Source of the DNA: an uncultured Dokdonella sp.
GTDB lineage: Bacteria > Pseudomonadota > Gammaproteobacteria > Xanthomonadales > Rhodanobacteraceae
DNA length: 30,458 bases
Assembly (NCBI GenBank): GCA_934526015.1
Contig: CAKSZY010000027.1
Coordinates: 1-30,458, forward strand
Direction of reading: 5' to 3'
Shown here: in pieces, positions 18,301-27,075 of the stretch
How the letters are laid out: every line of letters begins with the position of its first letter
Numbering within the stretch: position 1 is the stretch's first letter
Notes under the pieces: generated by a model
Seen by the model: only the letters and a program-made list of their open reading frames with translations
Database searches by the model: none
What the model was told of the DNA's origin: nothing
Translations under genes and position numbers: made by a program

Positions 18301-20316
18301 CACCCAGTGGTAGTCGCGCCGCTCGCGCACGAGGCGGAGCTCGAGTCCGCTGCCGGCGATGCGTTCGCCGGCGGCGTTGCTGCGGATCACCTCGAAGGCG
18401 GCGCGCGCGTTCGCATCGGCGCCTTCCTTCGGGTCGAACAGCGGACGCACGCCGACCAGTGCCGCGGCCGGCCACATCGTGCGCTTGAGCGTGCGCGTGA
18501 CCGTACGTCCGCCGGTTTCGTGGACGCTGCCGGCGACGAGGGCGAGTACCGGAGCCTTCGGCGCGGCCGCGTCGAAGAGGGTGATCGACTCGCTGGCATG
18601 GCCGTCGTCGTCGAGCTTGCCGTCGATGATGTCCTTCGCTTCCTTCGGCAATTCGATCAGCGGGTCGCCGTAGAAGAAGTCCTTCTCGGCCTCGACCGGA
18701 TGCACGTCGGGCAGGACGGTGAGGCGGGCGGTGAAGCGGTTGCCGGCGGCCGGTGCGCCGTACAGGTAATCACCCTGCACCTCCAGGCGCAGCGGCTCGC
18801 CGGGTTGCAGCGTGGCCTGCGCGCTGGCGAGTTCGAGCTTGAGGCGTTCGGGCAGGAACTCCTCGATGCGCAGGCTGATGCTCTGGCTGATCTCGCTGCT
18901 CTTCGGGTCGGTGCGGAACTCGACCTGCCAGCGGCCGGTCGGCGCATCCGGCGGGATTTCCCGCGACCATTCGAAATAGCCGAGTTCGCCGGGTTCGATG
19001 CGCGCCTCGGCGAACAGGCGGCCATCCGGCTGGCGCAGGGTGAGGAACAACGGCTGCGGCTTGATCGGCCGGCCATCGAAGTCGCGCAGCAGGGCCGACA
19101 GGCGCACCGTCTCGCCGGGCCGGTAGAGGTCGCGTCCGGACCAGGCGAACACGTCGAACCAGGCCTGCTTGCGACCGGCCACGGCGAACTCGGAAAGATC
19201 CAGTGCCGGCTGGTTGAACGGCACGTAGGAGACATCGCGCCCGCTGCGCGCGACCAGCACGTGCGCCGCGTCGAGCGTGTAGGCGAGCATGGCGTTGCCG
19301 CTTTCATCGGCGCGGGAACGGGCGATCGCGTTGCCGCCGGCGTCGATGACCTGGAACTCGACGCCGGCCATCGCCTCGCCGCTCTTCAGCGAGGCGGCAT
19401 GCACGAACATCGAATCCTTGTAGGCGCGGGTGTGCACGCCGATGTCGCTGACGAAGAAGAAGCTCGTCTCGTACTCGTCGCTGAAGCTGCCGGCGCGCTT
19501 GAGGGTGGCGAAGTACAGGCCCGGTCGGGCCAGTTCGTCGATGTTCTGGATCGGCAGGTAGTCGAGCGAGCGCTCGTTGTCCTTGCCCGACAGCAGGAAG
19601 CGATTGGCGTAGACGGAGTCGGCGATCTGCGCGACCGGCTTGCCGCCGCGCTGGTACCAGCCGTAGCGCGGGTCGAGGTCCCATGAGCTGCGCTTGCCGT
19701 TCTTCTGGTAGGCGGCGAAGAAGTTCGCCACCTCGCCGTCGCGCACGCGCAGGAACTCGACGTCGACTTCGCGCACGTTGACCGAAACCACCGGCAGGCC
19801 GCGCGTGTCGCGCGCCGGCAGCACGCTGCCCTGGGCGGCGAAACCGACCACCGGTGCGAGCGGGCCGGTATACACGTCGCGGCTGGTCTCGCCGAGCGTG
19901 CTGCCGTCAACCGCGGTCAGCCCGGCCTTGAGGGCGACGTTGTAATGGGTGTCGGCCTTGATGAACGGAAAGCGCAGGGTGCGCGCGTCCTCGTCGAGCG
20001 CCCAGCTGCCGTTGACCGCCTCGCCGCCCTGGCGACGCACCGCGAGCAGCGCATCGAAGTCCTGCGAGCCGGTCAGCGGACGCGAGAAGCCGAGACTGAG
20101 GGCGAGCTGGCCCTCGTGCTGTTCGGCACGCGCCGAGACGAGGGCGAAGCCTTCCACCTGCGCGGCGGTGTCCTCGCCCGCGGTGGGCGGTGCGGTCGGT
20201 ACCTCCGGCACGCCGGTCGGTGGCTTGCCGCAGGCGGCGAGCGCGAGCGCCGCCAGCATCGCGACGGCGGCCAGGGGAAAACGGCGCGGGCAGGGCAGGA
20301 GCGGGCAACGGAGCAT
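15343..20316 (-). CDS. yfhM: Bacterial alpha-2-macroglobulin lipoprotein (YfhM-like)
   Basis: 1657-residue periplasmic protease trap. It starts at ATG 20316 (MLRCPLLPC); the signal has a lipobox, LAAC, just after ALAL, so it is probably anchored to the membrane by lipid. Many macroglobulin beta-sandwich domains follow. A VDVGILNITRF segment near residue 890 is typical of the A2M core. The thioester motif is intact (GCVEQTTSK, Cys near 1173) and followed by the helical thioester domain. Length matches E. coli YfhM (1653). Family knowledge: the protein captures proteases that reach the periplasm, while PBP1C is thought to help repair the wall. The neighbouring pbpC downstream on the same strand supports this pairing. 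Confidence 0.94.
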   Translation of the reverse strand: MLRCPLLPCPRRFPLAAVAMLAALALAACGKPPTGVPEVPTAPPTAGEDTAAQVEGFALVSARAEQHEGQLALSLGFSRPLTGSQDFDALLAVRRQGGEAVNGSWALDEDARTLRFPFIKADTHYNVALKAGLTAVDGSTLGETSRDVYTGPLAPVVGFAAQGSVLPARDTRGLPVVSVNVREVDVEFLRVRDGEVANFFAAYQKNGKRSSWDLDPRYGWYQRGGKPVAQIADSVYANRFLLSGKDNERSLDYLPIQNIDELARPGLYFATLKRAGSFSDEYETSFFFVSDIGVHTRAYKDSMFVHAASLKSGEAMAGVEFQVIDAGGNAIARSRADESGNAMLAYTLDAAHVLVARSGRDVSYVPFNQPALDLSEFAVAGRKQAWFDVFAWSGRDLYRPGETVRLSALLRDFDGRPIKPQPLFLTLRQPDGRLFAEARIEPGELGYFEWSREIPPDAPTGRWQVEFRTDPKSSEISQSISLRIEEFLPERLKLELASAQATLQPGEPLRLEVQGDYLYGAPAAGNRFTARLTVLPDVHPVEAEKDFFYGDPLIELPKEAKDIIDGKLDDDGHASESITLFDAAAPKAPVLALVAGSVHETGGRTVTRTLKRTMWPAAALVGVRPLFDPKEGADANARAAFEVIRSNAAGERIAGSGLELRLVRERRDYHWVWDNESGWRFNYKQSFQDLETRTLEVEAGKATRFDVPVEWGGYRIEIEDPATGLVLRFPFRAGWSWDDDNRGSEARPDKVKLALDKTSYRAGDTLKVTLTPPHAGPGVLIVEADRMLYTRNIDARAGATFEIPVTGEWERHDVYLTALVFRGGSAAERITPARAVGAAFVPIDRRERTLEARIEVPALMKPQTDLPVKIEVPALAGRKAYVTVSAVDVGILNITRFPVPDANGWFFAQRRLGIDARDLYGRVIESYDGGLARLRYGGDMALDALPQARRPTAKVLTVDLFSGAVALDADGKAQLALAVPDFNGSLRVSALVYAEDRYGKAEAETVVRAPLVAEISTPRVMAPGDRSAVALDLANHSGGERTFKVRVTGEGPLAVRDGERRVTLADTARTTLNVPLEAREGYGVGRIHIRAESTDDGEPIRIDRSFEMVVRAGWPAVLRSTTQSLDALAPVSLGAGTLEGLVAESVTARLTVSSLPPLPFASALDGLLRYPYGCVEQTTSKGFAALLLDESTAQKLHVSGLDAAQRRERVEGAIGRIASMQAGSGHYSFWGGDSGVNTFLTPYITEFLLDARDEGFNVPEAMLQKSLERLSEDLLSGGHPYYAYDESDHLRFADQAWSAYVLARVKRAPLGTLRALFDNERGKSKTALPLVHLGIALKLMGDEPRALKAIEEAFAKKSERPRWLGDYGSELRDGALMIALVQRHGMSKPEYGGRVFDLARMLKVEQRQAEQYRWNINGRLYLSTQEQIAIARLGKGLIADGDALVSGTLAVGAQSTEVLPDRIWSRSFDAAALRAGVRMTPRGTPPLYVSTDVAGVPRTAPAVDDSSVAIVRSWYTLDGKPWQVAPLREGDSLVVGLRIEAREAMPDALLIDLLPGGLEIENFNLTDAAQWADVVVDGITLSDRSSAAEVRHEEFRDDRYVAALALERGQRAHVFYLVRAVSPGSFLVPPPLVEDMYRPGVRGIGRSSVTSIQVVQP

Positions 20317-20651
20317 CGCGGAACCTTCCAGGGTGGCGGCACGATCGGGGCGCGCGAGACGCGCGTCGGCAGTATAGCGGCGGCTGCGCGGGACCCCGCG
20401 CGCCTGCGCGACGCCATGCCGGAGTCCGCTTCGCGCAGGACGGCCACGCGATGCGATTGCATGCCGCGGGCAGGCAAGCGCTGCGGCCCGGGGCGGGCAA
20501 GGCGCCGACCAAAGATGGCGGAATGATGACCGCCGCACCGGCGCCGGCAGCGGTCGGCGGCGACTGTCATCCCGTTGCCATCGTCGAGGGCTAGCTTTTC
20601 CGGTCGGCCGGGCGCGCGCGCTGGCCCTTCTTCGATCGACGGATGTAGAAC
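20317..20651. promoter_or_regulatory. Divergent spacer with yfhM -10 element
   Basis: The 335-base gap separates divergent yfhM and a TonB receptor gene. On the minus strand TATACT (20371-20376) is a near-consensus -10 element about 55 bases before the yfhM start; no good -35 is seen at 17 bases. I find no gene and no convincing promoter for the rightward receptor in the rest of the spacer. Confidence 0.35.
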
Positions 20652-23267
20652 ATGCCCCGTATCCGCACGGGCGGCCTGCGCCGCCTCGCCCTGTTTTGCC
20701 TTGCCGGAACCGTCCACGCCCAGGACGTGCTGCCCCCCGATCCTCCCGCCACGCCATCCGACGCCGACGCGACGCGGCTGGAGGGCGTGCGCGTCACCGG
20801 TGCCGCGGAAACCGGCAGCGAGGCCCTCTACCTCGACGAGAAGCGCATCGCGCCGACCATCAACGAGGCCCTCGGCGCGGTGCAGATCGCGCGCACCGGC
20901 GATTCCGATGCGGCGACCACGCTGAAGCGCCTGCCCGGCCTCAGCCTGATCGACGGCCGTCACGTCTACGTGCGCGGACTCGGCGAGCGCTATTCCAGCG
21001 TGCTGCTCAACGGCGCGCAGATCCCGAGCCCGGATTTCACCCGCCGCGTGGTTCCGCTCGACCTGTTCCCGACCGAACTGCTCGACGGCATCATCGTGCA
21101 GAAGTCCTATTCGGCGGACATGCCGGGCGAGTTCGGCGGTGGCACCGTGATGCTGCGCACGCGCCAGGTGCCGCGCGCACCGTTCTTCCGCGTGCAGGGC
21201 ACGGTCGGCTACGCCGATGGCACCACCTTCGAGGACGGCCTGCGCTACCACGGCGGCGACCGCGACTGGACCGGCGCGGACGACGGCGCCCGCGCCATGC
21301 CGGGTTCGCTCGCCGCCGCCATCGCCGGTGGCCGCTACCTGCGTCCGCGTTCCGCCTCGGCGCCGGGTGGCGCGACGCCGGCCGAGTTGCAGACCTACGG
21401 GCGCGACCTCGCCGAAGCCGGCTTCGGCATGTACCGCAAGCGCATCGGCGCCGATACCGGACTGTCGTTCGGCGCCGGCAACAGCTGGCAGGTGGGCGAG
21501 GACGTCCGCCTCGGCCTGATCGCGTCGGCACGCTACAGCCAGGACTGGGAAACCCGCGAGGAACGGCGCAATGCCTACGCGGCGAGTTCCGCCGGCCTGA
21601 CCCCGATCGGGGCGCTCGTGCTGGACGACACGCGCCGCTCGATCGACACCAGCGGCTTCATCGGCTTCGGCGCCGATTTCGGCATGAACCACCATGTCGG
21701 CCTGACCCTGATGCAGCTGCGCCAGACCGACGACCGCGCGCGCATCAGCGACGGCAGCGTCGACAGCGTCGAGTCGCGCTTCTTCGAGCTGCGCTGGACC
21801 GAGAACGAGCTGATCGCGCGCCAGCTGTCCGGCCGCCACACCTTCCCCGGCCTGCACGACCTGCAGATCGACTGGCAGTACACCAAGGCCGATGCCGGGC
21901 GCGAGGAACCGAATCGGCGCAACCATCGTTACGACTACGCCGGCGAGGAACTCGAGTACTCGCGTCGTTCCGACGCCAACTCGACGACGTTCGGCCTGCT
22001 CGACGACGGCCAGGACGATGCCTCGCTGCGCCTGGCGGTGCCGTTCGATTTCAGCAACGGTTCGGCCCTGCGCGTCGGTGCCGGCGTCGGCCGCACCCGG
22101 CGTGACCGCGAGGCGACGATCCGTACCTTCGCCTACCAGCTGGCCGCCGGCTCGCCGCTGGCCACCGAACCGGGCTTCCTCGCCCAGCCGATCGACCTCA
22201 TCCTGCATGCGGACAACATCCGCGACGACGGTTTCGTGCTGCGCGAGGTCACCCGCCCGACCGACAACTATTTTGCCCGGCAGACCCTCGAGTCCGCCTT
22301 CCTCGATGCCGACTACAGTGTCGGCCGCTGGCGCTTCATGGCCGGTGCGCGCCGCGAGGACAATCGCCAGTCGGTCACCACCTACGACCTCGGCAATGCC
22401 GGCCTCGAGCCGATCGTCGCCAGCGACGACCGCGCACACTGGCTGCCGGCGGCCGGCATCACCTATGCGTTGAACGACGACTCGCAGCTGCGCCTCGGCT
22501 ACAGCCGCACGCTTTCGCGCCCGGATTTCCGCGAACTGTCGAATGCGCCGTTCACCGATCCGGAACTCGACATCGAAACGATCGGCAATCCCGACCTCCG
22601 CATCACCCGCATCCGCAACATCGACCTGCGCTGGGAGTACTACTTCAGCGGCGCCGACAGCGTCTCGGTGGCACTGTTCGACAAGCGCTTCGCCGATCCG
22701 ATCGAGAAGCTGCGCGTGCCGGGCTCGTCGCCGCTGCTGGAGCTGGCCAATGCCGCCAGTGCGCGCAACTACGGCATCGAGATCGACCTGCGCAAGTCGC
22801 TCGACTTCCTCGGCGAGCGCAGCCTGTTCGGCCTCGAGGCGCGGGATTTCCACGTCGGCTTCAACTACGCGCGCATCCGCTCGTCGATCGACCTCGACCC
22901 GGCCAGCGCCAGCTACCAGACCAACCTGTCGCGGCCGATGCAGGGCCAGTCGCCGTACGTGGTCAACTTCCAGCTCGGTTACGACGGCGAGCGCCATGAG
23001 GCGACCTTGCTGTACGGCCGCTTCGGCCAGCGCATTTCCGAAGTCGGCGTGCAGGGCCAGCCCGACATCGTGGAGCAGTCCTACGACTCGCTCGATGCGC
23101 AATGGCGCTACCGCTTCCTGCCGGGATGGCGCCTCACCGTGCGCCTGCGCAATCTGCTCGATCCGACCCTGCGCTACACCCAGGGCGGACTCGACACGCG
23201 CAGCTACGAGCGCGGCCGCGAGGCGTCGGTGTCGCTGGAATGGCGGCCGGCGCTGCGCACGCGCTGA
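20652..23267 (+). CDS. TonB-dependent receptor of the RGLGERYSS plug type
   Basis: 871-residue outer-membrane receptor. The signal peptide ends at VHA/QD (about residue 23). The plug begins with a TonB-box-like LEGVRVTGA and contains the distinctive stretch VYVRGLGERYSSVLLNG, then DLFPTELLDGIIVQKSYSADMPGEFGGG. The barrel has a late region (NIDLRWEYYFSG, NYGIEIDLRKSLDF) and ends in LEWRPALRTR. It lacks the final aromatic residue usual for barrel signals, although W863-region aromatics are near. The start at 20652 is poorly supported by a ribosome site but fits the signal peptide. I recall this plug subtype next to secreted beta-helix proteins in Bacteroidetes and Gammaproteobacteria; the next gene is exactly such a protein. 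The substrate is unknown. Confidence 0.9.
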   Translation: MPRIRTGGLRRLALFCLAGTVHAQDVLPPDPPATPSDADATRLEGVRVTGAAETGSEALYLDEKRIAPTINEALGAVQIARTGDSDAATTLKRLPGLSLIDGRHVYVRGLGERYSSVLLNGAQIPSPDFTRRVVPLDLFPTELLDGIIVQKSYSADMPGEFGGGTVMLRTRQVPRAPFFRVQGTVGYADGTTFEDGLRYHGGDRDWTGADDGARAMPGSLAAAIAGGRYLRPRSASAPGGATPAELQTYGRDLAEAGFGMYRKRIGADTGLSFGAGNSWQVGEDVRLGLIASARYSQDWETREERRNAYAASSAGLTPIGALVLDDTRRSIDTSGFIGFGADFGMNHHVGLTLMQLRQTDDRARISDGSVDSVESRFFELRWTENELIARQLSGRHTFPGLHDLQIDWQYTKADAGREEPNRRNHRYDYAGEELEYSRRSDANSTTFGLLDDGQDDASLRLAVPFDFSNGSALRVGAGVGRTRRDREATIRTFAYQLAAGSPLATEPGFLAQPIDLILHADNIRDDGFVLREVTRPTDNYFARQTLESAFLDADYSVGRWRFMAGARREDNRQSVTTYDLGNAGLEPIVASDDRAHWLPAAGITYALNDDSQLRLGYSRTLSRPDFRELSNAPFTDPELDIETIGNPDLRITRIRNIDLRWEYYFSGADSVSVALFDKRFADPIEKLRVPGSSPLLELANAASARNYGIEIDLRKSLDFLGERSLFGLEARDFHVGFNYARIRSSIDLDPASASYQTNLSRPMQGQSPYVVNFQLGYDGERHEATLLYGRFGQRISEVGVQGQPDIVEQSYDSLDAQWRYRFLPGWRLTVRLRNLLDPTLRYTQGGLDTRSYERGREASVSLEWRPALRTR

Positions 23268-23433
23268 GCCGCCGGGCGCCGGTTTCACCTCGATGACGCG
23301 CCGATGCGGCCCTGCTTAACACGCTTGTCGCATGGCTGAAAGTCGCCTGTCACCTGAGCTTCGCAAGATGCCGGGGATGTCGTTGGCAACCGGTCGCGAC
23401 GCGCACTCCTTTTCCGATGAAAGGAAAGACACC

Positions 23434-25182
23434 ATGATCCAGTCGTTCAAACCCCTGCTGCTGGTCGCCTGCCTGGCCGGCGGTTTTGCCGCGGCCCCGG
23501 CATCGGCGGCCGTCGTCCCCTCCGATGCCTTCTCCGGCAACTGGACCGATGCGGACCGCGCCAACCGCGGTTGGGACATCGACGTCCTCACCCGCAACGA
23601 CGGCAGCAAGGTCATCTTCCTCTATTCGGCCACCTTCGACGCCGATGGCCGCCAGATCTGGTGGACCACCAGCATCGACGCGCAGGAATTCGAGTTCGCC
23701 TGGACCGACCAGCCGCTGGTGACCTTCGACGGCGGCACCTTCACCGGCTCGCAGCCGTTGACGCCGCGCCGCCTCGGCTCGGTCGACCTCAGCTTCGAGA
23801 GCTGCGGCGAGGTCAACATCGTCATCAAGCCGGATGCCGCCACCAACCTGCCGCAGATGTCGCAGCGCCTCGTGCCGAGCCAGAGCCTGGCGTCGGGCGT
23901 CGAGCAGAAGGGACCGCGTTGCGTCTACAAGAACAAGTTCAACGGCTGTCCGGCCGGCACCACCACCGGCAGCCTGCCGCGCAGCTGCGTGCTGAGCGGT
24001 TCGATCACCAACAACCTCACCCTGACCAACGACACCACCTGGATCCTTTCGGGCCTGGTGCGCGTCGGTGGCGACAACGCCAACCGCACCGTGCTGAAGG
24101 TCGAGCCGGGCACCGTGATCAAGGGCAACGGCGCGACCTCCGACTACCTCTATGTGCAGCCCGGCTCGCGCATCATCGCCGACGGCAAGTCCTACGCGCC
24201 GATCATCTTCACCAGCATCGACGACGGCGTCACCAGCGACCGCGCACCGGCACCGAAGGACTGGGGCGGCATCGTGCTGTCGGGCAACGCGCCGAACAAC
24301 AAGTGCCCGGCGGCGCCGTTCGACTGCCGCAGCGAGTTCGATCCGAACCTGCGTTACGGCGGCAACGACCCGCACGACAGCTCGGGCGTGCTGCGCTACG
24401 TGCAGTCGCGCTATGCCGGCTACGTGTTCGCCGAGGGCCGCGAGGTCAACTCGTTCACCTTCCAGTCGGTCGGTGACGGCACCGTGCTCGAGTACCTGCA
24501 GGCCTACCGCGGCGGCGACGACGGTTTCGAGTGGTTCGGCGGCACGGTCAACGCGCGCTATCTGGTCGTGACCGAAGGCGGCGACGACTCGTTCGACTGG
24601 GACGAGGGCTGGAGCGGCAAGGTGCAGTTCGCCCTGACGCGGGCCAGCTCGGGCCTCGGCGAGGACAACGGCTTCGAATCCTCCAACCAGGCGCAGAACC
24701 TCGACGCGCTGCCGCGTTCGACCCCGACCTTCGCCAACTTCACCTTCCTCGGCAGCCCGACCGCGGGTGACGGCATCCACCTGAAGGAAGGCACCGGCGG
24801 CAATCTCGTCAACGGCATCGTCCGCGGCTTCGATCGCAGCGGCAAGGCCTGCCTGGCGATGTTCAACGTGCCGACCTTCAACGCCGCCGGCACGCCGGCG
24901 TCGCTGTCGGGCACGCTGACGATCGACCACACCTTCCTCAACTGCGCGACGAACTTCCGCCAGGATTCCGCCGCGCCGTGGACGCCGGAAGCGTTCTTCA
25001 TCGGCCAGGCCGGCAACTCCTACGCCGACGCCCAGCTCAACGGCTACCTGCCGCGCGCGTCGTCGCCGGTGGTGGCCGGTGGCCGCCTGATCCCCGACGC
25101 GTTCTTCGCGCCGGCGCCGTATGCGGGTGCCTTTGCCGGCCCGAACGACGACTGGACCGAAGCCTGGACCTACCGTCCGTAA
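23434..25182 (+). CDS. Secreted beta-helix-like protein paired with the TonB receptor
   Basis: 582 residues with a clear signal peptide (MIQSFKPLLLVACLAGGFAA...ASA/AVV) and AAGGAAAG as ribosome site before ATG 23434. Residues of about 25-135 form a small beta-rich domain (SGNWTDADRANRGWDIDVL, DADGRQIWWTT) of a type common on secreted Xanthomonadales proteins. From about 180 onward it resembles right-handed beta-helix proteins: TWILSGLVRVGG, LKVEPGTVIKGNG, IIADGKSYAPIIFTS, DWGGIVLSGNAP, then GGDDGFEWFGGTV and WDEGWSGKVQF. It ends with GAFAGPNDDWTEAWTYRP, like other family members I recall. Cysteines are frequent, suggesting disulfides. It starts 166 bases after the receptor stop. No catalytic site is recognised; a ligand-capturing partner of the receptor is an inference. 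Confidence 0.82.
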   Translation: MIQSFKPLLLVACLAGGFAAAPASAAVVPSDAFSGNWTDADRANRGWDIDVLTRNDGSKVIFLYSATFDADGRQIWWTTSIDAQEFEFAWTDQPLVTFDGGTFTGSQPLTPRRLGSVDLSFESCGEVNIVIKPDAATNLPQMSQRLVPSQSLASGVEQKGPRCVYKNKFNGCPAGTTTGSLPRSCVLSGSITNNLTLTNDTTWILSGLVRVGGDNANRTVLKVEPGTVIKGNGATSDYLYVQPGSRIIADGKSYAPIIFTSIDDGVTSDRAPAPKDWGGIVLSGNAPNNKCPAAPFDCRSEFDPNLRYGGNDPHDSSGVLRYVQSRYAGYVFAEGREVNSFTFQSVGDGTVLEYLQAYRGGDDGFEWFGGTVNARYLVVTEGGDDSFDWDEGWSGKVQFALTRASSGLGEDNGFESSNQAQNLDALPRSTPTFANFTFLGSPTAGDGIHLKEGTGGNLVNGIVRGFDRSGKACLAMFNVPTFNAAGTPASLSGTLTIDHTFLNCATNFRQDSAAPWTPEAFFIGQAGNSYADAQLNGYLPRASSPVVAGGRLIPDAFFAPAPYAGAFAGPNDDWTEAWTYRP

Positions 25183-25202
25183 GCTCCCTCGCACGATCCG
25201 GT

Positions 25203-25231
25203 CGTCCGCTGCGGGAAATCCGCAGCGGACG
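25203..25231. repeat. Strong GC-rich hairpin after the beta-helix gene
   Basis: CGTCCGCTGCGG (25203-25214) pairs with CCGCAGCGGACG (25220-25231) around GAAAT, a perfect 12-bp stem 20 bases after the stop. No T tract follows directly. With the next hairpin it forms a double stem-loop that probably protects or terminates the transcript. Confidence 0.5.
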
Positions 25232-25255
25232 GACCGGCCGGCGACGGACCGATCC

Positions 25256-25294
25256 CGCAAACGCGGCGCCGATGGTGCGCCGCGTTTGCGTTTT
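25256..25294 (+). terminator. Intrinsic terminator of the receptor/beta-helix genes
   Basis: CGCAAACGCGGCG (25256-25268) and CGCCGCGTTTGCG (25278-25290) form a perfect 13-bp stem with a 9-base loop, followed directly by TTTT. This is the most convincing Rho-independent terminator in the window. It insulates the following acyltransferase gene. Confidence 0.8.
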
Positions 25295-25381
25295 CGCAGT
25301 GGCGGCTTGATCCTAGCCGCGCGCCGCCCGGCATCCGCGCCATCCTGCCGCGATCGGCTGCACGGCACGGGTGGAGGAGCG

Positions 25382-26857
25382 ATGTTCGAGACGCTGGGCA
25401 ACGGTCGCGAGGCGATGTCGAAGGTCGACACCGCCTGGTTGCGCATGGAGCGCCCGACCAACCTGATGATGATCACCGGCGTGCTGATGTTCGCCGGGCC
25501 GCTCGATCCGTCAGCGATCCGCAACCTGCTCGCCGAACGCTTCCTCGCCTATCGCCGCTTTCGCCAGAAGGCGGTCAACGGCGGCACCGCGACGTACTGG
25601 GAGAACGACGCCGACTTCGACCTCGACTGGCACCTGCGCGTATGCGCGCTGCCGGGAGCGGCCGACAAGCCGGAGCTGGAAACCCTCGTCGGTGAACTCG
25701 CCTCGACCCAGCTCGATCATTCCAAGCCGCTCTGGCAGTTCCACCTGGTCGAGAACTATCGCGGCGGCGGCGTGCTGGTCGCGCGCATCCACCATTGCTA
25801 TGCCGACGGCCTTGCCCTCGTGCAGGTGCTGCTGTCGCTGACCGACACCGTGGCCGACGGCGGCGACCATGCCGAGCTCGCGCGCACCTGGCTCAAGCGC
25901 GACGGCGGCAGTGTCTGGCAGCGCATGCTCGAGCCGGCCCAGGCCGGCCTCGGCAAGGCGATGAAATACGGCGCGCTGGCCTGGGACAAGGCCGGCCAGC
26001 TGGCCACCGATCCGGTTGCCGCCGCCGACCTCGCGCGCGAAGGCGGCGAGATCACCCGCGAGCTGGCGATCGCCCTCAGCCTCGCCGACGATCCGGACAC
26101 CCGGCTCAAGGGCCCGCTCGGCGTGGTCAAGCGCGTCGCCTGGGCCGAGTCGCTGCCGCTGGAGGAAGTGAAGACGCTCGGCCGCGCGCTCGGCTGCACG
26201 GTCAACGATGTCCTGCTCGCCTGCGCCAGCGGCGCCCTGCGCGGCTACCTGCGCGATTGCGGCGAGGACGTCGACGGCATGACGATCCGCGCGACCGTGC
26301 CGGTCAACCTGCGTCCGCTCGAACACGCGAAGAAGCTCGGCAACCACTTCGGCCTGGTCTTCCTCGAATTGCCGATCGGCGAAGCGAACCCCTTGCGCCG
26401 CCTCGAGCGCGTCGCCGCCGGCATGCGCGAACTGAAGCGCTCGCGCCAGGCGATGGTCACGCTCGGCCTGCTCGCCCTCGTCGGCATGGCCCCGGCGGCG
26501 CTGCAGGCACCCGCGCTGGAGCTGTTCAGCCGCAAGGCGAGCGCAGTGGCGACCAATGTGCCCGGCCCGCAGCAGCCGCTCTACCTGGCCGGCGTCGAGG
26601 TCCGCGAACTGATGTTCTGGGTGCCGCAGACCGGCTCGATCGGCGTCGGCGTCTCCATCCTCAGCTACAACGGCCGCGTCCACTTCGGCATCATCGGCGA
26701 CGCCAAGCGCGTGCGCGATCCGGATGCCGTGGCCGTGCGCTTCGGCGAAGAGTTCGAGAAGCTCGTCCTGCTGACCCTGATGGAAGACTGGGAAGACGGC
26801 ATCAGCGCCGGCGACGCCGCGGCGACGCTGGCACGTTTTGCCGACGGTTCCGCCTGA
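25382..26857 (+). CDS. WS/DGAT-family wax ester synthase / diacylglycerol acyltransferase
   Basis: 491-residue acyl-CoA acyltransferase, the usual size for the family. The active-site motif HHxxxDG is intact (HHCYADG, His137, His138, Asp142). Other family signatures are present: SKPLWQFHLVENY just before it, TVNDVLLACASGALRGYL, RATVPVNLRP, GNHFGLVFLELP and NVPGPQQPLYLAG near the C-terminus. Such enzymes transfer fatty acyl groups from CoA to long-chain alcohols or diacylglycerol at the inner membrane to make storage lipid. The ATG at 25382 follows GGAGG at good spacing. It sits alone between the terminator and a 218-base spacer (26858-27075) in which I see no clear feature. Confidence 0.92.
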   Translation: MFETLGNGREAMSKVDTAWLRMERPTNLMMITGVLMFAGPLDPSAIRNLLAERFLAYRRFRQKAVNGGTATYWENDADFDLDWHLRVCALPGAADKPELETLVGELASTQLDHSKPLWQFHLVENYRGGGVLVARIHHCYADGLALVQVLLSLTDTVADGGDHAELARTWLKRDGGSVWQRMLEPAQAGLGKAMKYGALAWDKAGQLATDPVAAADLAREGGEITRELAIALSLADDPDTRLKGPLGVVKRVAWAESLPLEEVKTLGRALGCTVNDVLLACASGALRGYLRDCGEDVDGMTIRATVPVNLRPLEHAKKLGNHFGLVFLELPIGEANPLRRLERVAAGMRELKRSRQAMVTLGLLALVGMAPAALQAPALELFSRKASAVATNVPGPQQPLYLAGVEVRELMFWVPQTGSIGVGVSILSYNGRVHFGIIGDAKRVRDPDAVAVRFGEEFEKLVLLTLMEDWEDGISAGDAAATLARFADGSA

Positions 26858-27075
26858 GCATCTCCCTGCGGCGCTGCCGTGTCGCCCCTCCGCCGCGCGC
26901 CTGCGGGCATCGTCAGCGCATCCGGCCGCCGCCGTCGCGCCTGCGGGCTTCCATGCCGTTTGCCACATGACGTCGGGGTGGCCGCGGCCCGAGCATCGCC
27001 GCTGCGACGTGCGGTCGGTGTTCCGCATCCCGGCAGATTCATGCCGTCCTCCCAACCTGGCGATCGGAGTCGATG

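Noticed and set aside
15052..19686. 1544-residue plus-strand open frame opposite yfhM
   Set aside because: It starts in intergenic repeat and continues antisense to a thioester macroglobulin; it has no signature of its own.
25382..26857. Functional link of the WS/DGAT gene to the PHB-like locus as a carbon-storage island
   Set aside because: About 13.6 kb and several unrelated genes separate them, and a strong terminator isolates the acyltransferase gene; only a general storage theme connects them.
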